A DNA stretch of 64,000 nucleotides. It comes from Antilocapra americana. Its lineage: Eukaryota; Chordata; Mammalia; Artiodactyla; Antilocapridae. The stretch is from assembly GCA_007570785.1 (NCBI GenBank), contig ML661900.1, positions 7,317,570-7,381,569 of the forward strand, written 5' to 3'. Position 1 is the first letter of the stretch; each line of letters starts with the position of its first letter. Made by a program: the position numbers and the translations under genes. This document shows, piece after piece, positions 32,286-43,244 of this stretch. The notes beneath the pieces are model-generated. The model saw nothing but the letters and a program-made list of their open reading frames with translations. It was not told the origin of the DNA and made no database searches.

Positions 32286-32763
32286 TAGATTAAAAAAGCA
32301 GGAACAAATGTAACATAAAAAATGAGAGGCTTACACAAGCATTCAAAGAGCCAATAGGAAGGAAGGAAAGTGAGGACTCTGCAGCCTTTCAGAAGATCCA
32401 TAAGGGCAGGAGTCCCAAGGAAAGAGATGATCTTAACTGTCTACAGTGTTGCTTTGGTTTGTATTTTGGAGGAAACCTGGAATCCAGGCAGGCTCAGCCT
32501 TTACTCACACCTGCCTTCAGTTATACTGAGTTGGTGGAATATAATTTCCTGGGGTTTAGCTCCTTCCTGGAAGAGCTTAGAAGAGAGTGGGTGGTTCTCA
32601 GTATCATTAGATAATACCTGACAAACATGGTGAGCTCTGGTTTAAAAAAAATAATTTAAAACGAGCATGGAGAGATGCCATGAAGTTGCAGATTCATCAG
32701 AGAAATACTTGTTGGAAAATGAATGGGATTTTCAGCCAGACTCTATTCCCAGCTCCACAATTT
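32286..32763. other. Unassigned stretch
   Basis: No gene seen. 32644-32662 is A-rich. The rest is not assigned. Confidence 0.35.
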
Positions 32764-33315
32764 GGCTGATTAAAAGATGCTTACTCCTTGGAAGGAAAGT
32801 TATGGCCAACCTAGAGAGCATATTAAAAAGCAGAGACATTACTTTGCCAAGAAAGGTCCGTCTAGTCAAGGCTATGGTTTTTCCAGTGGTCATGTATGGA
32901 TGTGAGAGTTGGACAGTGAAGAAAGCTGAGCACCGAAAAATTGATGCTTTTGTACTGTGGTGTTGGAGAAGACTCTTAGAGTCCCTTGGACTGCAAGGAG
33001 ATCCAACCAGTCCATCCTAAAGGAGATCAGTCCTGGGTGTTCACTGGAAGGCTGATGTTGAAGCTGAAACTCCAATACTTTGGCCACCTCATATGAAGAG
33101 TTGACTCACTGGAAAAGACCCTGATGCTGGGAAGGATTGGGGGCAGGAGAAGAAGGGGACGACAGAGGATGAGGTGGCTGGATGGCATCACCGACTCGAT
33201 GGACATGGGTTTGGGTGGACTCCGGGAATTGGTGATGGACAGGGAGGCCTGGTGTGCTGTGGTTCATGGGGTCGCCAACAGTCAGACACGACTGAGCGAC
33301 TGAACTGAACTGAAT
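32764..33315 (+). mobile_element. BovB copy E, 5' truncated
   Basis: It starts at the post-palm block ('attaaaagatgcttactcct') and ends 'gactgagcgactgaactgaa'. The frame 32762-33020 holds RCLLLGRK, SRDITLPRK, VVMYGCESW and IDAFVLWCWRR. Unlike copies B and D it keeps the Cys codon after LW and lacks the 3-bp insertion. A 2-bp loss then shifts the frame after 'agactctta'. Confidence 0.94.
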
Positions 33316-33394
33316 ACATTATAAGCATGTGACAGTGTCTGTCTGTTTTCACCAAATGGACATAAGCAATCTGCTCTAACCGCTTTGAGAACAG

Positions 33395-33580
33395 GCACAG
33401 CTGGACCTCGATTCTGTCTCTACCTCTTTCTATCTATGTGACCTTGGTAACCGCCTTGGTATCAGAGTCCTCATCAGTAAGATATTTGTGACAGTATCTA
33501 TTATATGATTTGGATAGGGAGAGAATGCGATATGTAAAGTGCCTGGTATGAAATTGATGCTAAATAAATGACTATTACTA
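33395..33580 (+). mobile_element. MIR SINE
   Basis: 'tatctatgtgaccttggtaa', 'gtcctcatcagtaagatatt', 'gtaaagtgcctggtatg', 'tgctaaataaatgac' follow MIR from the core to the 3' end. Confidence 0.78.
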
Positions 33581-35579
33581 TTCACACTTCCTTTATAACT
33601 CGTGGGACTGAATATCTTAGAGACTTTTAAATAAAGGATGGGTTCTCCATTAAATATTCTAACTAGAGAGAATTCTCCAATTTTTTTTTTCCTTTTAACT
33701 TCACTGACTCCCCTTGCCCTGACCTGTTCTTATCCCACCCCTCCCTCAGGTACAGTGACTCACCTATTTCTTCTGGTATCTGGGTGATAAGCCAGAATCA
33801 GGTTGACTGAGTGGACCAGGTCATCCTTGAAGGAGACCTTGAAGGAGGTCTTTTGGCCTCAAGTCCCTGACACACTGTCCAATAAAATTTTACTATCAAT
33901 CAAGCTTTACATTCAGTGTAGCTGAAGTCTGATCCACATTTGATTCGGTTTTCCTGTATAGACGCTGTGATGAAGACCTGGACTAGCGGGGAGTGGGGAG
34001 TGGTACAATTCATTCACCAAACCCTACCTTATACTTTAAACAACTGCCTTGAGACATTTTCTTTCTATTTTCATCTCGGTTAATAATGACTTTCATTTAA
34101 AAGTTTATTAACATAAAGCTAAAAAAATGCTTTATGTTCTGATTATTCAAAGATATATAAAAAGTACACCAAAAATAATGGTTCGCTTATATGTTGTGCT
34201 ACACTGATTTGTTCTTTAAGAAGGTGTGTATCTTTATAACAATTTGATGGACAGTTGTAGTACAGAGTTGTAACAGCTTACGATGTAGAAAGGAAAGCTA
34301 CCATGTAGAATATCATGTAAGAATATGCGTTTACGCATTTTATTTCTCTGGTACATTACATATTGTGTCAACTGAAGTTTCTACTTTTATTGTCTTCCTT
34401 ATAGGTGAGAAAAACTGAAGATACCCAACTTGCCCAAGGGTCTTACAACTGATTCTAACAGTGTGCTAAGACCTAGCCAGAGACAGAAAACTGAAGAAAT
34501 AGTCAAGTTTTGCTGTTTATGATCCTCATCCTACATCCAGCTCTTTATCATCATTTCTGGGCTGGGCCCAGAAAGGTCTTTCACATATCCATGCCCAGGA
34601 GCTCCTGACAGTCTCATGCACAAAGAAGCCCTGTGGTGAGTTGGAAATCAGCAGCAAAGCTAAGCTGAGAAACCCCCCACTGCCAATAAGCCCAGAGGCA
34701 AGGTTAAGTGAAGAATGTGCTGTCAGCCCCTGGCATTTCCCCTGTAGAGGAGAGTGAGTGCTGGCTAATAGAGGCCAGAGGTCTGCGTGGCCTTAGGATG
34801 AATTCGGGGGGCTGATCATCAAGCAGTAGAAGGGAGAGGACCTAGCCTAAGGGAGGCTAGTAAACCTCTCCTATGAAGCAGAAAATCAGCTGGAACAACC
34901 CACTCATAAGTAATAAACCAGCATTAATAGCTTAGCCCAGCTGACTCTGCATTACCGTGTACATTCTCTTAAGCTAACAGAAAGATGAGCTTATCTATGG
35001 GCATATCTACAAGTATACACTGGCTACAAAAGAATATTTATAAGATCTACCTTTTTGCATTTATTTGCTCTTAATAGGTAGCTAAGAATCAGTAAGAACC
35101 ACCACAAGAGTGTTGAGAAAAATTAAAACTTATGTTGCTGGGCCTTTATAAGATATAACTTTCTCTCCCAAACACTGAGTTGAAGATATGGTAGTGGAAG
35201 TTCTTCCCTCAGATTTCTAACTTGAGGAAGTGTATTTCAACCAGTTAGCACACCAAATCAGGCATCAACCAGAATCCTAAAGCTGGAGCTATCAGCTCTC
35301 TGTAAACTAATTTCAGAGTTTTGAGCTCCTCATGAGAAATATAGAAATCTACCTGCTTTATAAGGTCACTGATTGTTGAAAAGGCCAATTATAAAGGAAC
35401 TGTGAGAGCAGTTAGAGAATTTCTAAAGTGTTAGAAAAGGGTCCGTTTCCTCATAATAGAAATCTACATTAAACTGACTTGCACATAGATTGGTTAGGTT
35501 GAAAATATGCAGGTAATGCAATCCACAGATGAGTTATTGCTTCTGAGGGAGACTTCCAATTTAGATCTGCAAACCCAAA
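33581..35579. other. Mostly unique; possible MIR trace at 34380-34480
   Basis: No gene. 'acccaacttgcccaagggtc' at about 34417 resembles a minus-strand MIR core ('taacttgcccaaggtcac'), but little else aligns. The rest is unassigned. Confidence 0.35.
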
Positions 35580-36000
35580 TATGATGCAAGAACACTTTCT
35601 AGATGGATTGAGAATATCATAAAAGGCCATGAGCAGATATAAAAGCAAACTGTACTTGAGTTCATTTAGAGGAAGTGGCTACAGGGTGCCAGGCATTATG
35701 GTATTAAGCTCGATTTTATTCAACATCTTTATTCATCATCCAGAAGATAAGCAAAACAGCACATTAATTAAATCTGCAGATGGTGCTAAACAGAGAGACA
35801 TTTCAGAGTCCATTGTGGGCAAAGTAACAATATAAAAAGACTCGATTTAAAAGGATGCAGAGCAAAACACTAATGAGTATTTGTGTTGGTATAATAAAGG
35901 TTCAAGTACACCTAAAGTGGAATAGGAAATGCTGCTAAAGGCCTGGGACAGGGTGATAACAATTAGTGGTGATAAGGATACAAATTAAAATACTACTGGC
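35580..36000 (+). mobile_element. Probable CR1/L3-clade LINE fossil
   Basis: The nucleotide run 'ttttattcaacatctttatt', 'acattaattaaatctgcaga', 'tggtgctaaac' parallels the amniote CR1/L3 RT region. The coding evidence is in the next entry. The edges are guesses. L3/CR1 elements died out early in mammals, so this would be one of the oldest items here. Confidence 0.45.
35629..35835 (+). pseudogene. Fossil RT palm of CR1/L3 type
   Basis: The frame includes VLSSILFNIFIHHPEDKQNS followed by TLIKSADGAK. CR1-type RTs have the order (G)SVLGPLLFNIFINDL, a short acidic stretch, then TLxKFADDTKL, with FADD as the catalytic box (family knowledge). The spacing and the LFNIFI and TLIK..AD matches fit. FADD has become SADG, so one catalytic Asp and the aromatic residue are lost. 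No other RT motif is clear outside this frame. An accidental resemblance cannot be excluded from about 35 residues. Confidence 0.5.
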
Positions 36001-36762
36001 AGTAAAAAAGAGCTGTGTAACTCACTTCCTATTTTTTTTTTTTTCATGTCATGTTATCCCTTTGCTTGACATGCAGACAGAATTCACTTCACAGATGAGG
36101 CACTCCGGATGAGACTGGGGTGTACAGTCATCAGGTGGGACTAGGAGCACAAAGGGACCTGACTGGATAGCCCCTCAAATGTGTATTCGCAGACTGATCT
36201 CACCAAGCCAGCTCCTACTGGTCTGCTAAGTCATGGACTTCTTCCTTCTAGAACCTTGCTCCATGGTTTACCCTACATAAAGCTACCAGAATTGCCTTCC
36301 TCTAACACTGTTTGACATACCATGTCCTTGTTGAATAAGTGAACAAATAGCTCTTAATTAAGGCCTCTATCACTCTTTTTTCCTCATTTAAAAAAAAGCT
36401 AATATAGTTGTCAGAGTCTAAACAAAAACTATTCAATGTTCCTCCAAATACTTTAAAAAAATTGTTAAATGCCATTTCCTCTAATTTTCTTCCCATACCT
36501 CTTAATTTACATCAGGCAAGGTCCTAAAAACAATTAGATGCTACACTCAGAATACGTCAAGAGGGTTTAATTACAAAAGGACTTCTCATAGAGGTACAGG
36601 TTTCAGGGAACCACATATTTGGCACAGTTACTCAACCATTTAATATGAGGTTGACTATCAGGCTCTCTGGATCTGAAGGGATGAGAAACTTCTCAGAACC
36701 TAGAAGGAGAAGTCATGTATGGCTGACAGCCTTGAGAGAAGCAGTGCCATTTAGTTCTGAGC
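36001..36762. other. Unassigned stretch
   Basis: No gene or repeat I can name. A T-run lies at 36031-36044. Confidence 0.35.
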
Positions 36763-36775
36763 ATCAGGCGGCCAG

Positions 36776-36990
36776 GGGCTTCCCTGGTGGCTCAGATGGT
36801 AAAGAATTTGCCGGCAATGCAGGAGACCTGGGTTCAATCCCTGGGTTGGGCAGATCGATCCCCTGGAGAAGGGATTGGCTCCCACTCCAGTATTCTTGCC
36901 TGAATTCCATGGACAGGGGAGTCTGGCAGGCTACGGTCCATGGGGTCACAAAGAATTGGACAAGACTGAATGACTTTCACATATATACAT
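36776..36990 (+). mobile_element. Bov-tA SINE with 13-bp imperfect TSD
   Basis: It runs from the head 'gggcttccctggtggctcag' to the end 'caagactgaatgactttcac'. It carries an internal 'gatcgatcc' duplication of 4 bp. Flanks are 'atcaggcggccag' (36763-36775) and 'atcaggcaaccag' (36991-37003), with two mismatches. Confidence 0.95.
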
Positions 36991-37003
36991 ATCAGGCAAC
37001 CAG

Positions 37004-37369
37004 AGACAATTTTGGTGGGAAAGAATGAAGATGATGGATACCTTGATCTCGCTGTTGTCCCTCCACCCAATCACCTTTCAGAGCTCTCCAATGGCCTAAG
37101 CCAAGCAGAAGCCAAAGAAAAGAGAGGCCATTCACTTGGCCTTTATAGGTCACCCTCCCATGGCAGAGAGCAGAGCAGAGAAGGGTAGAGGGGGGCAAGT
37201 GGCAGGTACCAGATTCTCACTGAACACGTTGAGAAGATGAGAAGTTGGGAATGAGTATACAAGTAAATGGGCCATCCTAACTATATCCTAGCTTCCTCCT
37301 GCCTGAGAATATTATCAACAGGACATATTAGTACTTGATTGTTTTAACAAAATGTAGTAAACTTTGGCC
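37004..37369. other. Unassigned stretch
   Basis: No gene seen. Short overlapping frames here have no recognisable content. Confidence 0.35.
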
Positions 37370-39139
37370 AAACCTGAGACCAAAAGTTCTAACATATGTA
37401 AAATACACAAAACATATAAAAGTATACCTGCAATACTTGGGTAACTCATAAAGAAATACAAATGAACACCCGGAACCCTAAACATCTTAAGGAGACCATC
37501 ATCCTTACGTCTCTCTGAGTATCATCCCTGGCAACATCCTTCAGTATTCACCAGAGCCAAATATGACTCTAAATTGTTTCATTCTCTTGCTTTTCTTCAT
37601 AGAGTTGATCTTAACCCTAAACAACATTTTTTAATATTGCCAGTTTTTGAACTTGTTATGAGTGGTATCGTATTAATGCAATTTGTTTTACAATCACTCA
37701 GTGTTCTGAGATTCATTCATTTTGGTGCACAGAACTGTTTCCTTTTACTGTGAGAGAGTGTTTTATCACATGAATATTTCACAATTATTTATTTATTCTC
37801 CTTTGATGGACACATTTCACTTATAGTTCACTGCTGTTGAAAATTAAGTAATTGTTATCGGTTTTATTCATGTCTCTTGGTACACATGTACAAAAGTTTC
37901 TCTAGGATGTACTACCTAGGATTGATAATACCGGGTGACAGAATATGTATATTTTAAACTTTATTATATAATTCCATAATTTTTCATTAATTTATTCTCC
38001 CAAGAGTAGCATTTAAGAGTTTCTATTGCTTCTCATCCCCACCAACTCTTAACTATGTTATATACTTTTTGGAGCCCAGTGTGAGATGGTACCTCATTTT
38101 GTGTGTACTTTTTTTTAAGTTTTCAGGTGTGATTGCTAATGAGTTTGAGCATCATTTTATTCTTGTATCCTCCTATGTGAAATATTTTTTCATATGTGTT
38201 ATTTGGGGGATATTATTTCTTTCTTAAATTGTGGAAGTTGTGCCATACATTGACATCAATCAGCCAACAAAAGAAAAAAAAAGAATAAAAAAAAAACCTG
38301 TGGAAGTTGTTTTTATGTTCTGGACATGAGTACTTTGGTGGTTATGTTGTAAATATCTCCTCTTGGTTGTACATTTAAAGCTTTCTTTAATACCACTTTT
38401 CAGAACCAGAAGTTCTTGATTTTATTACAGTTAATTTTATCAATCACTTCTTTTCTGGCTTATTCAATTAATCTTTCCCTTTCTCAAAAGCATAAAAAGA
38501 ATATTCTGTTTCAAAAATTTAAGTTTTGCCTTTATATGCAAGGCTTTAATCAATTCTATGGACTCTTTTCAATAATAATGTTTCTCTTGGGAGATTCTTC
38601 CATATTACTTTTAAATTTTTTGTTGAGGTTATGACTCAAACTGCAATGAATATTTAGATAGAATTGGAAAGAACTAGTATTTTTAGGATATTAGGCTGTC
38701 TGTTTAGTAAAATTATGTTTTCTATCCCTATTCTGGCTAGGAATGCAAATGACTTTTTTTTGACACTTATTGATTGATCTTTCATGTAGCAAAATACTCA
38801 GTCTCTTCCTAATTCTAACAATTTTTAGAAAATTTGGAGTTTGAATCTAAGAGAAATATTTGAAAAATAGTTTTGTTTCACTCCAATCCTTATATTTTGC
38901 TCCTTTTTCTTGTCTTATTATGTTGTTTAGGAGTTCCAGTATTTTGAATTAGATAAGGCAATCATAGACATACTCATCTCATTCCTAAAGTGATAAATAA
39001 GGCTTCTAACCTTTTACTATTGGGTAGAATTTTTACTCTGAATAAGCCTAATATTTTGAAACTGGAATTTTGTAATTAATCTACATCAGTTATATGTCAA
39101 TTCAGGAATTATTTTTGTTGAGAAATACTGACAATTAAT
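37370..39139 (-). mobile_element. Old L1M 3' UTR and ORF2, minus strand
   Basis: Colinear reverse-complement L1M text spans the block: 'aaatacaaatgaacacccgg', 'agattcattcattttggtgc', 'tactacctaggattgataat', 'gtgtgagatggtacctcatt', 'cagaaccagaagttcttgat', 'ttaatctttccctttctc', 'gtgataaataaggcttctaa'. It holds a 58-bp younger insertion at 38241-38298. Reading frames are fully decayed. Confidence 0.8.
38241..38298 (+). mobile_element. 58-bp micro-insertion with perfect 11-bp TSD
   Basis: 'tgtggaagttg' at 38230-38240 and 38299-38309 brackets about 28 bases plus an A-rich tail of about 30. The non-A part ('tgccatacattgacatcaat' and on) is the reverse complement of the bovine L1 3' UTR ('..atgtcaatgtatggca..'). 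An inverted L1 segment followed by a poly(A)-like tail on the opposite strand is the outcome expected of twin priming. Confidence 0.75.
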
Positions 39140-39147
39140 ATTGCAGA

Positions 39148-39356
39148 CTTGTAGCTCAGTTGTTTAAGAATCTGCCTGCAGTGCAGGGGACCTGGTTTAG
39201 ATCCCTAGGTCAGGAAGATCTCCTGGAGATGAAAATGGCAAGCCACTCAATATTCTTGCCTGGAGAATCCCATAGACAGAGGAGACTGGCAGGCTACAGT
39301 TCATGGGGTTGAAAGAGTTTGGACAGGACTTAGTAACTAAAATGAGAGAGAGGGAG
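39148..39356 (+). mobile_element. Bov-tA SINE with 8-bp TSD
   Basis: It runs from 'cttgtagctcagttgtttaa' to about 'ggacaggacttagtaactaa'. 'attgcaga' is at 39140-39147 and 39357-39364. The body is rather diverged, so this is an older Bov-tA. Confidence 0.9.
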
Positions 39357-39659
39357 ATTGCAGAAGTTGGTGCTACTGAAACCTAAACTTAACCATATGA
39401 ATATCTGCCTAATATTCAAACAGATTTAGAAGAAAACTGGGAGAACTGAATATGTAAGTCTTTTCTTTTCAACCCTCCCTCTCCCATCCCTAAGGGCCCT
39501 AATCCACTTCACTCTGTTATTAGTATCACCACTTAATTTGAAGAATAGAGTTGCCATTGTTTGATATGGTAAAGATTGTGGGAGCAATAGGTTTGAGGGT
39601 AAAACATCAGGAGTTCATTTTTTAAGTGTAATCCAAACTGCTTTTTAAATATTTAACTG

Positions 39660-40095
39660 GTAACATCAGATAGGCAGCCAAGTGCAGAGTCTGGAGTTCA
39701 GACTAGAGGCCAAGGCTAGCAGTGAAATCTGGCTAACATCAGCTTTTATAGATGGTGTTTAAAGCCATAAGACTGAATGGAGTCACCTAGGGGCAAGTAA
39801 AGAAGTAGAAAGAATCAAAGACTGAGGACTGGAAACTCGTGTCTTAAGATATGACATACGAAATGAAATGAACAAAGGAAGCTAAGGAAGAGATGTCTTA
39901 TGAAGAAAGAGAATGAAGACCACCTGGCTCTCCTCAAGTCAAGTTCTGAGCCCATTCCAAGGAGGAGGGTGCAGTCATCTAGGTGAAGTGATGCCAATGG
40001 GTCAAGTAAGAAGAGGACTGAGAACTGAGCACTGGACAGTCCACAACACAGAGGTCATTAGTAAGCTCCCTATCATTTGGTAAAATCACTAATGA
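39660..40095 (-). mobile_element. L2 coding-region fragment, minus strand
   Basis: 'gtctggagttcagactagag', 'tttatagatggtgtttaaag', 'ccataagactgaatggagtc', 'gtcaagtaagaagaggactg' and 'agaggtcattagtaagctcc' are the reverse complement of L2 ORF text in correct order. Confidence 0.6.
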
Positions 40096-40189
40096 CAGGT
40101 TCAAGACCAAACAGGGAGACAGGATATCATTCTGTGTACAGTTGTGTGACTTGATGCTTTCACTTACTAAAAATAGCTTCTGTGTACTT

Positions 40190-40340
40190 GAACATTCTTT
40201 TATAACACCAGCTTCAATGGCTGGATAGTACTCAAGTGTAGATGTTCTGCAGTATATTTAATTAATTCCATATGTTTGAAGATATGAATTGTTTCATTTT
40301 CTCCCCTCTTTGCTTGTTAGCCCTGGAATAACACTGCTTG
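40190..40340 (-). mobile_element. Old L1M 3' UTR fragment, minus strand
   Basis: 'caatggctggatagtactca' and 'ttcattttctcccctctttg' fit the 'ggctgaatagtattccattg' run of old L1 3' UTRs. Short and diverged. Confidence 0.4.
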
Positions 40341-40509
40341 TTAACTGGAATATTTAATTCATTTTCTATTTCTGGAATTCTATATTTACTTCCTTAGGTT
40401 AAATTACAAACAGACTTGCTGGCTTACAGGATATATGTAACAAATGTCGCAAAATATTAAAGCATATTATGCTATGATATTTCATAAAAGAAATAAAGGC
40501 AAAGAGAAG

Positions 40510-40694
40510 TTATTCAGTAGTGTATAACTCTTTGCCACCCCCTTGAACTATACAGTCCATGGAATTCTCCAGGCTAGAATACTTGAATGGCTAGCCTTTC
40601 CCTTCTCCAGGGGATCTTCCCAACCCAGGGATCAAACTCAGATCTCCCATATTGCAGGCAGATTCTTTATCAGCTGAGCCACAAGGGAAGCCCA
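40510..40694 (-). mobile_element. Bov-tA SINE, minus strand
   Basis: The reverse complement runs from the head 'gggcttcccttgtggctcag' through 'ctgggttgggaagatcccct' to a shortened body end. No clean duplication is visible. Confidence 0.92.
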
Positions 40695-41300
40695 AGGAGA
40701 CTGGAGTGGAGAATATATGAAGGCTAATAATGAAATCAGAAACTATGTTTATCTATTATCAATTCAATATATGCAAACTAAACATTTTGAGAGGAAGATT
40801 AATCAGAATTTTGAGAGCTGTTACAAGAAAGTGAAAGTAGCTGAGTGAAAAGTAAAAGTAGTTGAAAGTAAAATCTGGTTTATATGCATCTTTTTCTTTC
40901 ATTCAACTTTTTTTTTTTTGAGTGATTACAGTATGCTTGACCTTGGGGAAACAATGACTATAAAATATAATCCTATTGAACTATATATCATCTGACATTT
41001 CCTCAGCTAATAAACTGTAAGAAATAATTTTACCTTTATCTTTTCTGCCAGTGGATAAGTAGAATTTATGTAATTTTTGGTGTTTAACTGATCCTTAATG
41101 CCAGATAAGGATCACTGATACCAGTGATTCAAATAGAACCTTGATTGAGCTAAAAATATTGAGGTTAAGTAGTCTCATCCCTTCGATTACTCCTAATAAT
41201 TATCTTTCCATTTACAATGAGATAAGGATTTTTATATTTTGAGGGTGTGGTACGAGAGATGGATGTCAAGGAATCATAAAATGGCTTTTATATTTAGTTG

Positions 41301-41503
41301 GGGCTTCTCAGGTGGCACTAGTGGTAAAGAACCCACCTGGCAATGTAGTAGACCCAGGTTCAATCCCTGGGTCAGGAAGATCTCCTGGAGAAGGGAATGG
41401 AAACCCACTCTAGTATTCTTGCCTGGAGAATCCCATTGACTGAGGAGCCTGGCCGGCTACAGTCTATGGCGTCACAAAGAGTCCGACATGACTGAGAGCA
41501 CGC
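41301..41503 (+). mobile_element. Bov-tA SINE
   Basis: It runs from the head 'gggcttctcaggtggcacta' to 'gtccgacatgactgagagca'. Close to consensus. The duplication is not clear. Confidence 0.93.
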
Positions 41504-41749
41504 AAAGTAACACGTTGCTTATTGGGGATTGGTAGGATTTTAGGGGTGATTAAGATGTGGTTGAATGAAGATAAGGCAACCTTTTGGACAAAGTTTGAAA
41601 TGTACCGGGTCTACACCCATGAGGCCAAAAGACATGTCAATAAAACCTTCCAAGATTCTTCAAGGAAAATGGGATTTTGTTCCTGTTACTAAAAGAGCCT
41701 AGTAGATTAAATATGGAGGAGTGTTTGGTTGTAACAAAAATAAGTGAGA

Positions 41750-42175
41750 TATCATTATACTAGTAAAGAGACTGAAAGACCAAGAAAAAATACACTATGT
41801 ATATTTGGGAGGGTACAAGTGAAAGAGCTCTATACACGGCTGGTGGCACAATCAACCACTACCTCTCTCGAAAGTAGTTTAACTAAGTTTCTAGAGTCTT
41901 AAAATGTTCTACTTCCAGTAATTTATCCTAGGAAAATATTTGGAAGTGTCCTCAAAGATTTATGTATACTGCTGTTTATTATAGTGTTATTTATAAAAGT
42001 AAAGAGTTGAAAACAATATAAATGTCCACCGATAGGCACTTGGCATAATAAATTAAGGTATATCCATGTAATTTATTTCTATGCAGCAGTTTATAATCAT
42101 ATTTTCAAAGACCATTTGATAGCATGGAGAAATATTCACAGTGTAATGCTAAATTAAAACTGTCAGGTACAAGCA
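41750..42175 (+). mobile_element. Old L1M 3' region, plus strand
   Basis: 'acttccagtaatttatccta', 'gtttattatagtgttattta', 'aaaacaatataaatgtccac' and 'tttctatgcagcagttta' follow L1 ORF2 C-terminal text ('cagcaattccactcct..aacaacccaaatgtccatc..attcagcc'). Confidence 0.65.
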
Positions 42176-42177
42176 AA

Positions 42178-42360
42178 CAGCATTAAAGAGCTACCACTTA
42201 CTGAACATTAATTTTGTACTAGGATATGTATTCAGGGCCCTAGAAACACCTCCCTTAACAATCTTCTAACAAATCTGTAAGATGGCTGCTGCTATTCTCA
42301 ATTTATAGACTGTGAATCTAAGGTTAGACAGTTAAGCTGCATTGCAAATCCAAGTTGCCC
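42178..42360 (-). mobile_element. MIR SINE, minus strand
   Basis: 'ctgaacattaattttgtact', 'ccttaacaatcttctaac', 'gctattctcaatttatag', 'gaatctaaggttagacagtt' are the reverse complement of MIR in order. Confidence 0.68.
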
Positions 42361-42559
42361 TACGAAATGGAATAGCTTCAAGTATGCAGAGGCACTGGAG
42401 GAAAAAGCTTTTTCAGAAACCCAGAGAAATTTTATATGCTTCAAGTTCAAGAGAGAAAGAAAGTGGCAGGTTATGAAATAAAGTTACAATCTGAGGAGTG
42501 TTATAGCACTCATTATAGTTCAAATTAATCTGGTAGGTGTACGAAAATGCCATCAAAGT

Positions 42560-43085
42560 TTAAAGAACTGAGTGAAATGATCTTATTTCTTGTTTTAGAA
42601 TGGTGACTGAAGAACTTGTACCAGGGTGGAATGGCCACGTGGCAACTGGCAGTTGTTCAAATACCAGTCAATAGAGGTTTTGTCTCTAAGGGGTGATAAC
42701 GGAGATGGGGAGCAAGAGACAGATTACAGAGACACACTGTGGGTAAAGAACTAACTAGACTGAGACAGAGAAGACATGAAGTTCTATGACACAGGGAAGG
42801 GAAGAGACAATTATGATTTTAAGCTTCCAATAGCAGTAGTTATATACACAGAGATAACTAATGAAGTAGAAACCAAGGGAGAATTCAATACATGGAGCAG
42901 CTGGCCCCGAGTTTGATTTTGAGGAAGTTTTATGTGAAGAACCACTGTAAAGGAGGCAATCTAGAAGCAGAAGGTTTTGGGTTCAGGGGAGAAAAGCAAT
43001 GTTCAAGTACAGACTTGAGGGTTGTTTGCATATTAAAGTTATTTGAAGCCATGGGAGTAAATGAGATTTCCAACAAAGAATACAG
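42560..43085 (-). mobile_element. L2 coding-region fragment, minus strand
   Basis: 'cttgtaccagggtggaatgg', 'gaggcaatctagaagcagaa' and 'aagttatttgaagccatggg' follow the L2 reverse complement. It is more diverged than the copy at 39660. Confidence 0.45.
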
Positions 43086-43087
43086 AG

Positions 43088-43240
43088 CAGGGCTTCTCAA
43101 ATGAGTATGGATGAGTGTATCAGAATTGCCCGAAGAGATTTCCAAATTACATATTCAGTCATTGTCCACTCGAAAAATTCTATTATGTCTCCTTTTTCTG
43201 TAAGGGGTGAGAGAGACCGTGGTTTGAAAAAGCAAGCAGA
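43088..43240 (+). mobile_element. MER5-like hAT element
   Basis: It opens 'cagggcttctcaaa' and closes 'ggtttgaaaaagc', resembling the inverted termini of MER5A (cagtggttctcaaa / tttgagaaccactg). Internal 'gtatcagaattgcccgaaga' fits 'gcatcagaatcacctgga'. Confidence 0.55.
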
Positions 43241-43244
43241 GCTA

